Source of the DNA: Taudactylus pleione | Taxonomy: Eukaryota; Chordata; Amphibia; Anura; Myobatrachidae | Reading direction: 5' to 3' | NCBI GenBank assembly: GCA_031769625.1 | Contig: JAUIMM010002019.1 | Span: 124,001-188,000 of the forward strand | Length of the DNA stretch: 64,000 bases | Shown: positions 39,096 through 52,016 of the stretch, one piece after another | How the letters are laid out: each line of letters starts with the position of its first letter | Numbering within the stretch: position 1 is the first letter of the stretch | Notes under the pieces: generated by a model | Told to the model about the DNA's origin: nothing | What the model saw: the letters and a program-made list of their open reading frames with translations, nothing else | Database searches by the model: none | Translations under genes and position numbers: made by a program

Positions 39096-42000
39096 ACAGC
39101 TCAAAATTTCACTGGATGTGTTGAAGACCAAGACCCACAAATATGATGTGAATTGGTTTTTCTCCCATGTTGCGTTTAAGAGAAAACAGCAATTGCTCGT
39201 TTTAGGCCAAAATGCATTGAAAGCAATGGAAACAACAAAAGCGCATATTTTGTGTTATCTCCTCTTGTAGCAAACACAGGCAGCTTAAAATTTCACTGGA
39301 TGTGTTGAAGACCAAGACCAACAAATGTGATGTGAAATGGTTTTTCTCCCACGTTGCGTTTAAGAGAAAACAGCAAATGCACGTTTTAGGCCAAAATGCA
39401 TTGAAAGCAATGGAAACAACAAAAGCGCATACTTTGTGATATTCTCCTCTTGTAGCAAACACAGACAGCTCAAAATTTCACTGGATGTGTTGAAGACCAA
39501 GAGTCACAAATGTAATGTGAAATGGTTTTTCTCCCATGTTGCGTTTAAGAGAAAACAGCAATTGCTTGTTTTAGGCCAAAATGCATTGAAAGCAATGGAA
39601 ACAACAAAAGCGCATACTTTGTGTTATCTCCTCTTGTAGCAAACACAGACAGCTCAAAATTTCACTGGATGTGTTGAAGACCAAGACCCACAAATTTGAT
39701 GTGAAATGGTTTTTCTCCCTTGTTGCGTTTAAGAGAAAACAGCAATTGCTCGTTTTAGGCCAAAATGCATTGAAAGCAATGGAAACAACAAAAGCGCATA
39801 CTTTGTGTTATCTCCTCTTGTAGCAAACACAGACAGCTCAAAATTTCACTGGATGTGTTGAAGACCAAGACCCACAAATTTGATGTGAAATGGTTTTTCT
39901 CCCTTGTTGCGTTTAAGAGAAAACAGCAATTGCTCGTTTTAGGCCAAAATGCATTGAAAGCAATGGAAACAACAAAAGCGCATACTTTGTGTTATCTCCT
40001 CTTGTAGCAAACACAGACAGCTCAAAATTTCACTGGATGTGTTGAAGACCAAGACCCACAAATTTGATGTGAAATGGTTTTTCTCCCTTGTTGCGTTTAA
40101 GAGAAAACAGCAATTGCTCGTTTTAGGCCAAAATGCATTGAAAGCAATGGAAACAACAAAAGCGCATACTTTGTGTTATCTCCTCTTGTAGCAAACACAG
40201 ACAGCTCAAAATTTCACTGGATGTGTTGAAGACCAAGACCCACAAATATGATGTGAATTGGTTTTTCTCCCATGTTGCGTTTAAGAGAAAACAGCAATTG
40301 CTCGTTTTAGGCCAAAATGCATTGAAAGCAATGGAAACAACAAAAGCGCATATTTTGTGTTATCTCCTCTTGTAGCAAACACAGGCAGCTTAAAATTTCA
40401 CTGGATGTGTTGAAGACCAAGACCAACAAATGTGATGTGAAATGGTTTTTCTCCCACGTTGCGTTTAAGAGAAAACAGCAAATGCACGTTTTAGGCCAAA
40501 ATGCATTGAAAGCAATGGAAACAACAAAAGCGCATACTTTGTGATATTCTCCTCTTGTAGCAAACACAGACAGCTCAAAATTTCACTGGATGTGTTGAAG
40601 ACCAAGAGTCACAAATGTAATGTGAAATGGTTTTTCTCCCATGTTGCGTTTAAGAGAAAACAGCAATTGCTTGTTTTAGGCCAAAATGCATTGAAAGCAA
40701 TGGAAACAACAAAAGCGCATACTTTGTGTTATCTCCTCTTGTAGCAAACACAGACAGCTCAAAATTTCACTGGATGTGTTGAAGACCAAGACCCACAAAT
40801 TTGATGTGAAATGGTTTTTCTCCCTTGTTGCGTTTAAGAGAAAACAGCAATTGCTCGTTTTAGGCCAAAATGCATTGAAAGCAATGGAAACAACAAAAGC
40901 GCATACTTTGTGTTATCTCCTCTTGTAGCAAACACAGACAGCTCAAAATTTCACTGGATGTGTTGAAGACCAAGAGTCACAAATGTAATGTGAAATGGTT
41001 TTTCTCCCATGTTGCGTTTAAGAGAAAACAGCAATTGCTTGTTTTAGGCCAAAATGCATTGAAAGCAATGGAAACAACAAAAGCGCATACTTTGTGTTAT
41101 CTCCTCTTGTAGCAAACACAGACAGCTCAAAATTTCACTGGATGTGTTGAAGACCAAGACCCACAAATTTGATGTGAAATGGTTTTTCTCCCTTGTTGCG
41201 TTTAAGAGAAAACAGCAATTGCTCGTTTTAGGCCAAAATGCATTGAAAGCAATGGAAACAACAAAAGCGCATACTTTGTGTTATCTCCTCTTGTAGCAAA
41301 CACAGACAGCTCAAAATTTCACTGGATGTGTTGTAGACCAAGACCCACAAATGTGATGTGAAATGGTTTTTCTCCCATGTTGCGTTTAAGAGAAAACAGC
41401 AATTGCTCGTTTTAGGCCAAAATGCATTGAAAGCAATGGAAACAACAAAAGCGCATACTTTGTGATATCTCCTCTTGTAGCAAACACAGACAGCTCAAAA
41501 TTTCACTGGATGTGTTGAAGACCAAGACCCACAAATGTGATGTGAAATGGTTTTTCTCCCATGTTGCGTTTAAGAGAAAACAGCAAATGCACGTTTTAGG
41601 CCAAAATGCATTGAAAGCAATGGAAACAACAAAAGCGCATACTTTGTGATATCTCCTCTTGTAGCAAACACAGACAGCTCAAAATTTCACTGGATGTGTT
41701 GAAGACCAAGACCCACAAATCTGATGTGAAATGGTTTTTCTCCCATGTTGCGTTTAAGAGAAAACAGCAATTGCTTGTTTTAGGCTAAAATGCATTGAAA
41801 GCAATGGAAACAACAAAAGCGCATACTTTGTGTTATCTCCTCTTGTAGCAAACACAGACATCTCAAAATTTCACTGGATGTGTTGAAGACCAAGACCAAC
41901 AAATATGATGTGAAATGGTTTTTCTCCCATGTTGCGTTTAAGAGAAAACAGCAATTGCTCGTTTTAGGCCAAAATGCATTGAAAGCAATGGAAACAACAA

Positions 42001-42178
42001 AAGCGCATACTTTGTGTTATCTCCTCTTGTAGCAAACACAGACAGCTCAAAATTTCACTGGATGTGTTGAAGACCAAGACCCACAAATGAGATGTGAAAT
42101 GGTTTTACTCCCATGTTGCATTTAAGAGAAAACAGCAATTGCTCGTTTTAGGCCAAAATGCATTGAAAGCAATAAACA
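39096..42178 (+). repeat. Mixed segment with third copy of the 2025-bp unit
   Basis: Two cassette starts lie 1105 bp apart (6 x 184 + 1, ATATT monomers near 39440 and 40545), with three consecutive AATTTGATG monomers between them (near 39695, 39878, 40063). From about 40017 it follows the 2025-bp unit. It ends with an AATGAGATG monomer and the start of the GG-deletion monomer near 42171. Confidence 0.8.
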
Positions 42179-42340
42179 ACAAAAGCGCATACTTTGTGAT
42201 ATCTCCTCTTGTAGCAACCACAGACAGCTCAAAATTTCACTGGATGTGTTGAAGACCAAGACCCACAAATGTGATGTGAAATGGTTTTTCTCCCATGTTG
42301 CGTTTAAGAGAAAACAGCAATTGCTTGTTTTAGGCTAAAA
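42159..42340 (+). repeat. 182-bp monomer with GG deletion creating AATAAA
   Basis: AGCAATGGAAACAAC is shortened to AGCAATAAACAAC, a 2-bp loss. It recurs at 46586 and 49529. The deletion creates the hexamer AATAAA at 42171-42176, 46586-46591 and 49529-49534. No GT-rich downstream element specific to these copies is seen, and no gene ends here, so a role in polyadenylation is not claimed. Confidence 0.85.
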
Positions 42341-45300
42341 TGCATTGAAAGCAATGGAAACAACAAAAGCGCATACTTTGTGTTATCTCCTCTTGTAGCA
42401 AACACAGACATCTCAAAATTTCACTGGATGTGTTGAAGACCAAGACCCACAAATATGATGTGAAATGGTTTTTCTCCCATGTTGCGTTTAAGAGAAAACA
42501 GCAACTGCTCGTTTTAGGCCAAAATGCATTGAAAGCAATGGAAACAACAAAAGCGCATACTTTATGTTATCTCCTCTTGTAGCAAACACAGGCAGCTCAA
42601 AATTTCACTGGATGTGTTGAAGACCAAGACCCACAAATGTGATGTGAAATGGTTTTTCTCCCATGTTGCGTTTAAGAGAAAACAGCAATTGCTCGTTTTA
42701 GGCCAAAATGCATTGAAAGCAATGGAAACAACAAAAGCGCATACTTTGTGTTATCTCCTCTTGTAGCAAACACAGACAGCTCAAAATTTCACTGGATGTG
42801 TTGAAGACCAAGACCCACAAATGAGATGTGAAATGGTTTTACTCCCATGTTGCATTTAAGAGAAAACAGCAATTGCTCGTTTTAGGCCAAAATGCATTGA
42901 AAGCAATGGAAACAACAAAAGCGCATACTTTGTGATATCTCCTCTTGTAGCAAACACAGACAGCTCAAAATTTCACTGGATGTGTTGAAGACCAAGACCC
43001 ACAAATGTGATGTGAAATGGTTTTTCTCCCATGTTGCGTTTAAGAGAAAACAGCAAATGCAAATTTTAGGCCAAAATGCATTGAAAGCAATGGAAACAAC
43101 AAAAGCGCATACTTTGTGATATCTCCTCTTGTAACAAACACAGACAGCTCAAAATTTCACTGGATGTGTTGAAGACCAAGACCCACAAATGTGATGTGAA
43201 ATGGTTTTTCTCCTATGTTGCGTTTAAGAGAAAACAGCAATTGCTCGTTTTAGGCCAAAATGCATTGAAAGCAATGGAAACAACAAAAGCGCATACTTTG
43301 TGTTATCTCCTCCTGTAGCAAACACAGACAGCTCAAAATTTCACTGGATGTGTTGAAGACCAAGACCCACAAATTTGATGTGAAATGGTTTTTCTCCCTT
43401 GTTGCGTTTAAGAGAAAACAGCAATTGCTCGTTTTAGGCCAAAATGCATTGAAAGCAATGGAAACAACAAAAGACCATACTTTGTGTGATCTCCTCTTGT
43501 AGCAAACACAGACAGCTCAAAATTTCACTGGATGTGTTGAAGACCAAGACCCACAAATATTATGTGAAATGGTTTTTCTCCCATGTTGCATTTAAGAGAA
43601 AACAGCAATTGCTCGTTTTAGGCCAAAATGCATTGAAAGCAATGGAAACAACAAAACCGCATACTTTGTGATATCTCCTCTTGTAGCAAACACAGACAGC
43701 TCAAAATTTCACTGGATGTGTTGAAGACCAAGACCCACAAATGTGATGTGAAATGGTTTTTCTCCTATGTTGCGTTTAAGAGAAAACAGCAATTGCTCGT
43801 TTTAGGCCAAAATGCATTGAAAGCAATGGAAACAACAAAAGCGCATACTTTGTGTTATCTCCTCCTGTAGCAAACACAGACAGCTCAAAATTTCACTGGA
43901 TGTGTTGAAGACCAAGACCCACAAATTTGATGTGAAATGGTTTTTCTCCCTTGTTGCGTTTAAGAGAAAACAGCAATTGCTCGTTTTAGGCCAAAATGCA
44001 TTGAAAGCAATGGAAACAACAAAAGCGCATACTTTGTGTTATCTCCTCTTGTAGCAAACACAGACAGCTCAAAATTTCACTGGATGTGTTGTAGACCAAG
44101 AACCACAAATTTGATTTGAAATGGTTTTTCTCCCTTGTTGTGTTTAAGAGAAAACAGCAATTGCTCGTTTTAGGCCAAAATGCATTGAAAGCAATGGAAA
44201 CAACAAAAGCGCATACTTTGTGTTATCTCCTCTTGTAGCAAACACAGACAGCTCAAAATTTCACTGGATGTGTTGAAGACCAAGACCCACAAATATGATG
44301 TGAAATGGTTTTTCTCCCATGTTGCGTTTAAGAGAAAACAGCAATTGCTCGTTTTAGGCCAAAATGCATTGAAAGCAATGGAAACAACAAAAGCGCATAC
44401 TTTGTGTTATCTCCTCTTGTAGCAAACACACACAGCTCAAAATTTCACTGGATGTGTTGAAGACCAAGACCCACAAATTTGATGTGAAATGGTTTTTCTC
44501 CCTTGTTGCGTTTAAGAGAAAACAGCAATTGCTCGTTTTAGGCCAAAATGCATTGAAAGCAATGGAAACAACAAAAGCGCATACTTTGTGTTATCTCCTC
44601 TTGTAGCAAACACAGACAGCTCAAAATTTCACTGGATGTGTTGAAGACCAAGACCCACAAATTTGATGTGAAATGGTTTTTCTCCCTTGTTGCGTTTAAG
44701 AGAAAACAGCAATTGCTCGTTTTAGGCCAAAATGCATTGAAAGCAATGGAAACAACAAAAGCGCATACTTTGTGTTATCTCCTCTTGTAGCAAACACAGA
44801 CAGCTCAAAATTTCACTGGATGTGTTGAAGACCAAGACCCACAAATATGATGTGAATTGGTTTTTCTCCCATGTTGCGTTTAAGAGAAAACAGCAATTGC
44901 TCGTTTTAGGCCAAAATGCATTGAAAGCAATGGAAACAACAAAAGCGCATATTTTGTGTTATCTCCTCTTGTAGCAAACACAGGCAGCTTAAAATTTCAC
45001 TGGATGTGTTGAAGACCAAGACCAACAAATGTGATGTGAAATGGTTTTTCTCCCACGTTGCGTTTAAGAGAAAACAGCAAATGCACGTTTTAGGCCAAAA
45101 TGCATTGAAAGCAATGGAAACAACAAAAGCGCATACTTTGTGATATTCTCCTCTTGTAGCAAACACAGACAGCTCAAAATTTCACTGGATGTGTTGAAGA
45201 CCAAGAGTCACAAATGTAATGTGAAATGGTTTTTCTCCCATGTTGCGTTTAAGAGAAAACAGCAATTGCTTGTTTTAGGCCAAAATGCATTGAAAGCAAT

Positions 45301-45560
45301 GGAAACAACAAAAGCGCATACTTTGTGTTATCTCCTCTTGTAGCAAACACAGACAGCTCAAAATTTCACTGGATGTGTTGAAGACCAAGACCCACAAATT
45401 TGATGTGAAATGGTTTTTCTCCCTTGTTGCGTTTAAGAGAAAACAGCAATTGCTCGTTTTAGGCCAAAATGCATTGAAAGCAATGGAAACAACAAAAGCG
45501 CATACTTTGTGTTATCTCCTCTTGTAGCAAACACAGACAGCTCAAAATTTCACTGGATGT
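42179..45560 (+). repeat. Long-range duplicated segment, right copy
   Basis: Counterpart of 31872-35990, with four monomers fewer. Private or newly derived changes are GCAACCACAG near 42213 and CACACAGCTC near 44430. The latter is shared with 53630 and 63747 but not with the left copy, so the later GATTTGAAATGG regions descend from this version rather than from the one at 34.5 kb. Confidence 0.82.
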
Positions 45561-46130
45561 GTTGTAGACCAAGACCCACAAATGTGATGTGAAATGGTTT
45601 TTCTCCCATGTTGCGTTTAAGAGAAAACAGCAATTGCTCGTTTTAGGCCAAAATGCATTGAAAGCAATGGAAACAACAAAAGCGCATACTTTGTGATATC
45701 TCCTCTTGTAGCAAACACAGACAGCTCAAAATTTCACTGGATGTGTTGAAGACCAAGACCCACAAATGTGATGTGAAATGGTTTTTCTCCCATGTTGCGT
45801 TTAAGAGAAAACAGCAAATGCACGTTTTAGGCCAAAATGCATTGAAAGCAATGGAAACAACAAAAGCGCATACTTTGTGATATCTCCTCTTGTAGCAAAC
45901 ACAGACAGCTCAAAATTTCACTGGATGTGTTGAAGACCAAGACCCACAAATCTGATGTGAAATGGTTTTTCTCCCATGTTGCGTTTAAGAGAAAACAGCA
46001 ATTGCTTGTTTTAGGCTAAAATGCATTGAAAGCAATGGAAACAACAAAAGCGCATACTTTGTGTTATCTCCTCTTGTAGCAAACACAGACATCTCAAAAT
46101 TTCACTGGATGTGTTGAAGACCAAGACCAA
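45561..46130 (+). repeat. Monomers between the long-range copy and the 2943-bp duplication
   Basis: About three monomers (GTTGTAG, CAAATGCACG, AATCTGATG/CAATTGCTTG) belonging to the reduced fourth version of the 2025-bp unit. No other sequence is seen. Confidence 0.7.
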
Positions 46131-49073
46131 CAAATATGATGTGAAATGGTTTTTCTCCCATGTTGCGTTTAAGAGAAAACAGCAATTGCTCGTTTTAGGC
46201 CAAAATGCATTGAAAGCAATGGAAACAACAAAAGCGCATACTTTGTGTTATCTCCTCTTGTAGCAAACACAGGCAGCTCAAAATTTCACTGGATGTGTTG
46301 AAGACCAAGACCCACAAATGTGATGTGAAATGGTTTTTCTCCCATGTTGCATTTAAGAGAAAACAGCAATTGCTCGTTTTAGGCCAAAATGCATTGAAAG
46401 CAATGGAAACATCAAAAGCGCATACTTTGTGTTATCTCCTCTTGTAGCAAACACAGACAGCTCAAAATTTCACTGGATGTGTTGAAGACCAAGACCCACA
46501 AATGAGATGTGAAATGGTTTTACTCCCATGTTGCATTTAAGAGAAAACAGCAATTGCTCGTTTTAGGCCAAAATGCATTGAAAGCAATAAACAACAAAAG
46601 CGCATACTTTGTGATATCTCCTCTTGTAGCAAACACAGACAGCTCAAAATTTCACTGGATGTGTTGAAGACCAAGACCCACAAATGTGATGTGAAATGGT
46701 TTTTCTCCCATGTTGCGTTTAAGAGAAAACAGCAAATGCAAATTTTAGGCCAAAATGCATTGAAAGCAATGGAAACAACAAAAGCGCATACTTTGTGATA
46801 TCTCCTCTTGTAACAAACACAGACAGCTCAAAATTTCACTGGATGTGTTGAAGACCAAGACCCACAAATATTATGTGAAATGGTTTTTCTCCCATGTTGC
46901 ATTTAAGAGAAAACAGCAATTGCTCGTTTTAGGCCAAAATGCATTGAAAGCAATGGAAACAACAAAAGCGCATACTTTGTGTTATCTCCTCTTGTAGCAA
47001 ACACAGACAGCTCAAAATTTCACTGGATGTGTTGAAGACCAAGACCCACAAATGTGATGTGAAATGGTTTTTCTCCCATGTTGCGTTTATGAGAAAACAG
47101 CAATTGCTCGTTTTAGGCCAAAATGCATTGAAAGCAATGGAAACAACAAAAGCGCATACTTTGTGTTATCTCCTCTTGTAGCAAACACAGACAGCTCAAA
47201 ATTTCACTGGATGTGTTGAAGACCAAGACCCACAAATTTGATGTGAAATGGTTTTTCTCCCTTGTTGCGTTTAAGAGAAAACAGCAATTGCTCGTTTTAG
47301 GCCAAAATGTATTGAAAGCAATGGAAACAACAAAAGCGCATACTTTGTGTTATCTCCTCTTGTAGCAAACACAGACAGCTCAAAATTTCACTGGATGTGT
47401 TGAAGACCAAGACCCACAAATATGATGTGAATTGGTTTTTCTCCCATGTTGCGTTTAAGAGAAAACAGCAATTGCTCGTTTTAGGCCAAAATGCATTGAA
47501 TGCAATGGAAACAACAAAAGCGCATATTTTGTGTTATCTCCTCTTGTAGCAAACACAGGCAGCTTAAAATTTCACTGGATGTGTTGAAGACCAAGACCAA
47601 CAAATGTGATGTGAAATGGTTTTTCTCCCACGTTGCGTTTAAGAGAAAACAGCAAATGCACGTTTTAGGCCAAAATGCATTGAAAGCAATGGAAACAACA
47701 AAAGCGCATACTTTGTGATATTCTCCTCTTGTAGCAAACACAGACAGCTCAAAATTTCACTGGATGTGTTGAAGACCAAGAGTCACAAATGTAATGTGAA
47801 ATGGTTTTTCTCCCATGTTGCGTTTAAGAGAAAACAGCAATTGCTTGTTTTAGGCCAAAATGCATTGAAAGCAATGGAAACAACAAAAGCGCATACTTTG
47901 TGTTATCTCCTCTTGTAGCAAACACAGACAGCTCAAAATTTCACTGGATGTGTTGAAGACCAAGACCCACAAATTTGATGTGAAATGGTTTTTCTCCCTT
48001 GTTGCGTTTAAGAGAAAACAGCAATTGCTCGTTTTAGGCCAAAATGCATTGAAAGCAATGGAAACAACAAAAGCGCATACTTTGTGTTATCTCCTCTTGT
48101 AGCAAACACAGACAGCTCAAAATTTCACTGGATGTGTTGAAGACCAAGACCCACAAATTTGATGTGAAATGGTTTTTCTCCCTTGTTGCGTTTAAGAGAA
48201 AACAGCAATTGCTCGTTTTAGGCCAAAATGCATTGAAAGCAATGGAAACAACAAAAGCGCATACTTTGTGTTATCTCCTCTTGTAGCAAACACAGACAGC
48301 TCAAAATTTCACTGGATGTGTTGTAGACCAAGACCCACAAATGTGATGTGAAATGGTTTTTCTCCCATGTTGCGTTTAAGAGAAAACAGCAATTGCTCGT
48401 TTTAGGCCAAAATGCATTGAAAGCAATGGAAACAACAAAAGCGCATACTTTGTGATATCTCCTCTTGTAGCAAACACAGACAGCTCAAAATTTCACTGGA
48501 TGTGTTGAAGACCAAGACCCACAAATGTGATGTGAAATGGTTTTTCTCCCATGTTGCGTTTAAGAGAAAACAGCAAATGCACGTTTTAGGCCAAAATGCA
48601 TTGAAAGCAATGGAAACAACAAAAGCGCATACTTTGTGATATCTCCTCTTGTAGCAAACACAGACAGCTCAAAATTTCACTGGATGTGTTGAAGACCAAG
48701 ACCCACAAATGTGATGTGAAATGGTTTTTCTCCCATGTTGCGTTTAAGAGAAAACAGCAATTGCTTGTTTTAGGCTAAAATGCATTGAAAGCAATGGAAT
48801 CAACAAAAGCGCATACTTTGTGTTATCTCCTCTTGTAGCAAACACAGACATCTCAAAATTTCACTGGATGTGTTGAAGACCAAGACCCACAAATATGATG
48901 TGAAATGGTTTTTCTCCCATGTTGCGTTTAAGAGAAAACAAAAATTGCTCGTTTTAGGCCAAAATGCATTGAAAGCAATGGAAACAACAAAAGCGCATAC
49001 TTTGTGTTATCTCCTCTTGTAGCAAACACAGGCAGCTCAAAATGTCACTGGATGTGTTGTAGACCAAGACCCA
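46131..49073 (+). repeat. 16-monomer tandem duplication, copy 1 (2943 bp)
   Basis: Followed by copy 2 at 49074-52016. The offset of 2943 equals 16 x 184 plus the inserted T minus the deleted GG. Shared rare variants are AACATCAAAAG (46412/49355), AATAAAC (46586/49529), GTATTG (47309/50252), GAATGCAATGG (47501/50444), GAATCAACAAAAGC and ACAAAAATTGC. Boundaries are set by disagreement near 46130/49073 and near 49058/52001. Confidence 0.9.
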
Positions 49074-52016
49074 CAAATATGATGTGAAATGGTTTTTCTC
49101 CCATGTTGCGTTTAAGAGAAAACAGCAATTGCTCGTTTTAGGCCAAAATGCATTGAAAGCAATGGAAACAACAAAAGCGCATACTTTGTGTTATCTCCTC
49201 TTGTAGCAAACACAGGCAGCTCAAAATTTCACTGGATGTGTTGAAGACCAAGACCCACAAATGTGATGTGAAATGGTTTTTCTCCCATGTTGCATTTAAG
49301 AGAAAACAGCAATTGCTCGTTTTAGGCCAAAATGCATTGAAAGCAATGGAAACATCAAAAGCGCATACTTTGTGTTATCTCCTCTTGTAGCAAACACAGA
49401 CAGCTCAAAATTTCACTGGATGTGTTGAAGACCAAGACCCACAAATGAGATGTGAAATGGTTTTACTCCCATGTTGCATTTAAGAGAAAACAGCAATTGC
49501 TCGTTTTAGGCCAAAATGCATTGAAAGCAATAAACAACAAAAGCGCATACTTTGTGATATCTCCTCTTGTAGCAAACACAGACAGCTCAAAATTTCACTG
49601 GATGTGTTGAAGACCAAGACCCACAAATGTGATGTGAAATGGTTTTTCTCCCATGTTGCGTTTAAGAGAAAACAGCAAATGCAAATTTTAGGCCAAAATG
49701 CATTGAAAGCAATGGAAACAACAAAAGCGCATACTTTGTGATATCTCCTCTTGTAACAAACACAGACAGCTCAAAATTTCACTGGATGTGTTGAAGACCA
49801 AGACCCACAAATATTATGTGAAATGGTTTTTCTCCCATGTTGCATTTAAGAGAAAACAGCAATTGCTCGTTTTAGGCCAAAATGCATTGAAAGCAATGGA
49901 AACAACAAAAGCGCATACTTTGTGTTATCTCCTCTTGTAGCAAACACAGACAGCTCAAAATTTCACTGGATGTGTTGAAGACCAAGACCCACAAATGTGA
50001 TGTGAAATGGTTTTTCTCCCATGTTGCGTTTATGAGAAAACAGCAATTGCTCGTTTTAGGCCAAAATGCATTGAAAGCAATGGAAACAACAAAAGCGCAT
50101 ACTTTGTGTTATCTCCTCTTGTAGCAAACACAGACAGCTCAAAATTTCACTGGATGTGTTGAAGACCAAGACCCACAAATTTGATGTGAAATGGTTTTTC
50201 TCCCTTGTTGCGTTTAAGAGAAAACAGCAATTGCTCGTTTTAGGCCAAAATGTATTGAAAGCAATGGAAACAACAAAAGCGCATACTTTGTGTTATCTCC
50301 TCTTGTAGCAAACACAGACAGCTCAAAATTTCACTGGATGTGTTGAAGACCAAGACCCACAAATATGATGTGAATTGGTTTTTCTCCCATGTTGCGTTTA
50401 AGAGAAAACAGCAATTGCTCGTTTTAGGCCAAAATGCATTGAATGCAATGGAAACAACAAAAGCGCATATTTTGTGTTATCTCCTCTTGTAGCAAACACA
50501 GGCAGCTTAAAATTTCACTGGATGTGTTGAAGACCAAGACCAACAAATGTGATGTGAAATGGTTTTTCTCCCACGTTGCGTTTAAGAGAAAACAGCAAAT
50601 GCACGTTTTAGGCCAAAATGCATTGAAAGCAATGGAAACAACAAAAGCGCATACTTTGTGATATTCTCCTCTTGTAGCAAACACAGACAGCTCAAAATTT
50701 CACTGGATGTGTTGAAGACCAAGAGTCACAAATGTAATGTGAAATGGTTTTTCTCCCATGTTGCGTTTAAGAGAAAACAGCAATTGCTTGTTTTAGGCCA
50801 AAATGCATTGAAAGCAATGGAAACAACAAAAGCGCATACTTTGTGTTATCTCCTCTTGTAGCAAACACAGACAGCTCAAAATTTCACTGGATGTGTTGAA
50901 GACCAAGACCCACAAATTTGATGTGAAATGGTTTTTCTCCCTTGTTGCGTTTAAGAGAAAACAGCAATTGCTCGTTTTAGGCCAAAATGCATTGAAAGCA
51001 ATGGAAACAACAAAAGCGCATACTTTGTGTTATCTCCTCTTGTAGCAAACACAGACAGCTCAAAATTTCACTGGATGTGTTGAAGACCAAGACACACAAA
51101 TTTGATGTGAAATGGTTTTTCTCCCTTGTTGCGTTTAAGAGAAAACAGCAATTGCTCGTTTTAGGCCAAAATGCATTGAAAGCAATGGAAACAACAAAAG
51201 CGCATACTTTGTGTTATCTCCTCTTGTAGCAAACACAGACAGCTCAAAATTTCACTGGATGTGTTGTAGACCAAGACCCACAAATGTGATGTGAAATGGT
51301 TTTTCTCCCATGTTGCGTTTAAGAGAAAACAGCAATTGCTCGTTTTAGGCCAAAATGCATTGAAAGCAATGGAAACAACAAAAGCGCATACTTTGTGATA
51401 TCTCCTCTTGTAGCAAACACAGACAGCTCAAAATTTCACTGGATGTGTTGAAGACCAAGACCCACAAATGTGATGTGAAATGGTTTTTCTCCCATGTTGC
51501 GTTTAAGAGAAAACAGCAAATGCACGTTTTAGGCCAAAATGCATTGAAAGCAATGGAAACAACAAAAGCGCATACTTTGTGATATCTCCTCTTGTAGCAA
51601 ACACAGACAGCTCAAAATTTCACTGGATGTGTTGAAGACCAAGACCCACAAATGTGATGTGAAATGGTTTTTCTCCCATGTTGCGTTTAAGAGAAAACAG
51701 CAATTGCTTGTTTTAGGCTAAAATGCATTGAAAGCAATGGAATCAACAAAAGCGCATACTTTGTGTTATCTCCTCTTGTAGCAAACACAGACATCTCAAA
51801 ATTTCACTGGATGTGTTGAAGACCAAGACCCACAAATATGATGTGAAATGGTTTTTCTCCCATGTTGCGTTTAAGAGAAAACAAAAATTGCTCGTTTTAG
51901 GCCAAAATGCATTGAAAGCAATGGAAACAACAAAAGCGCATACTTTGTGTTATCTCCTCTTGTAGCAAACACAGGCAGCTCAAAATGTCACTGGATGTGT
52001 TGAAGACCAAGACCCA
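49074..52016 (+). repeat. 16-monomer tandem duplication, copy 2 (2943 bp)
   Basis: Adjacent second copy, with a private change GACACAC near 51094. The monomer at the junction (about 49010-49193) combines GGCAGCTC/AATGTCACTGG on its left with AATATGATG on its right, as expected for a crossover inside a monomer. However, it also has GTTGTAG, which neither outer parent shows. Confidence 0.88.
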
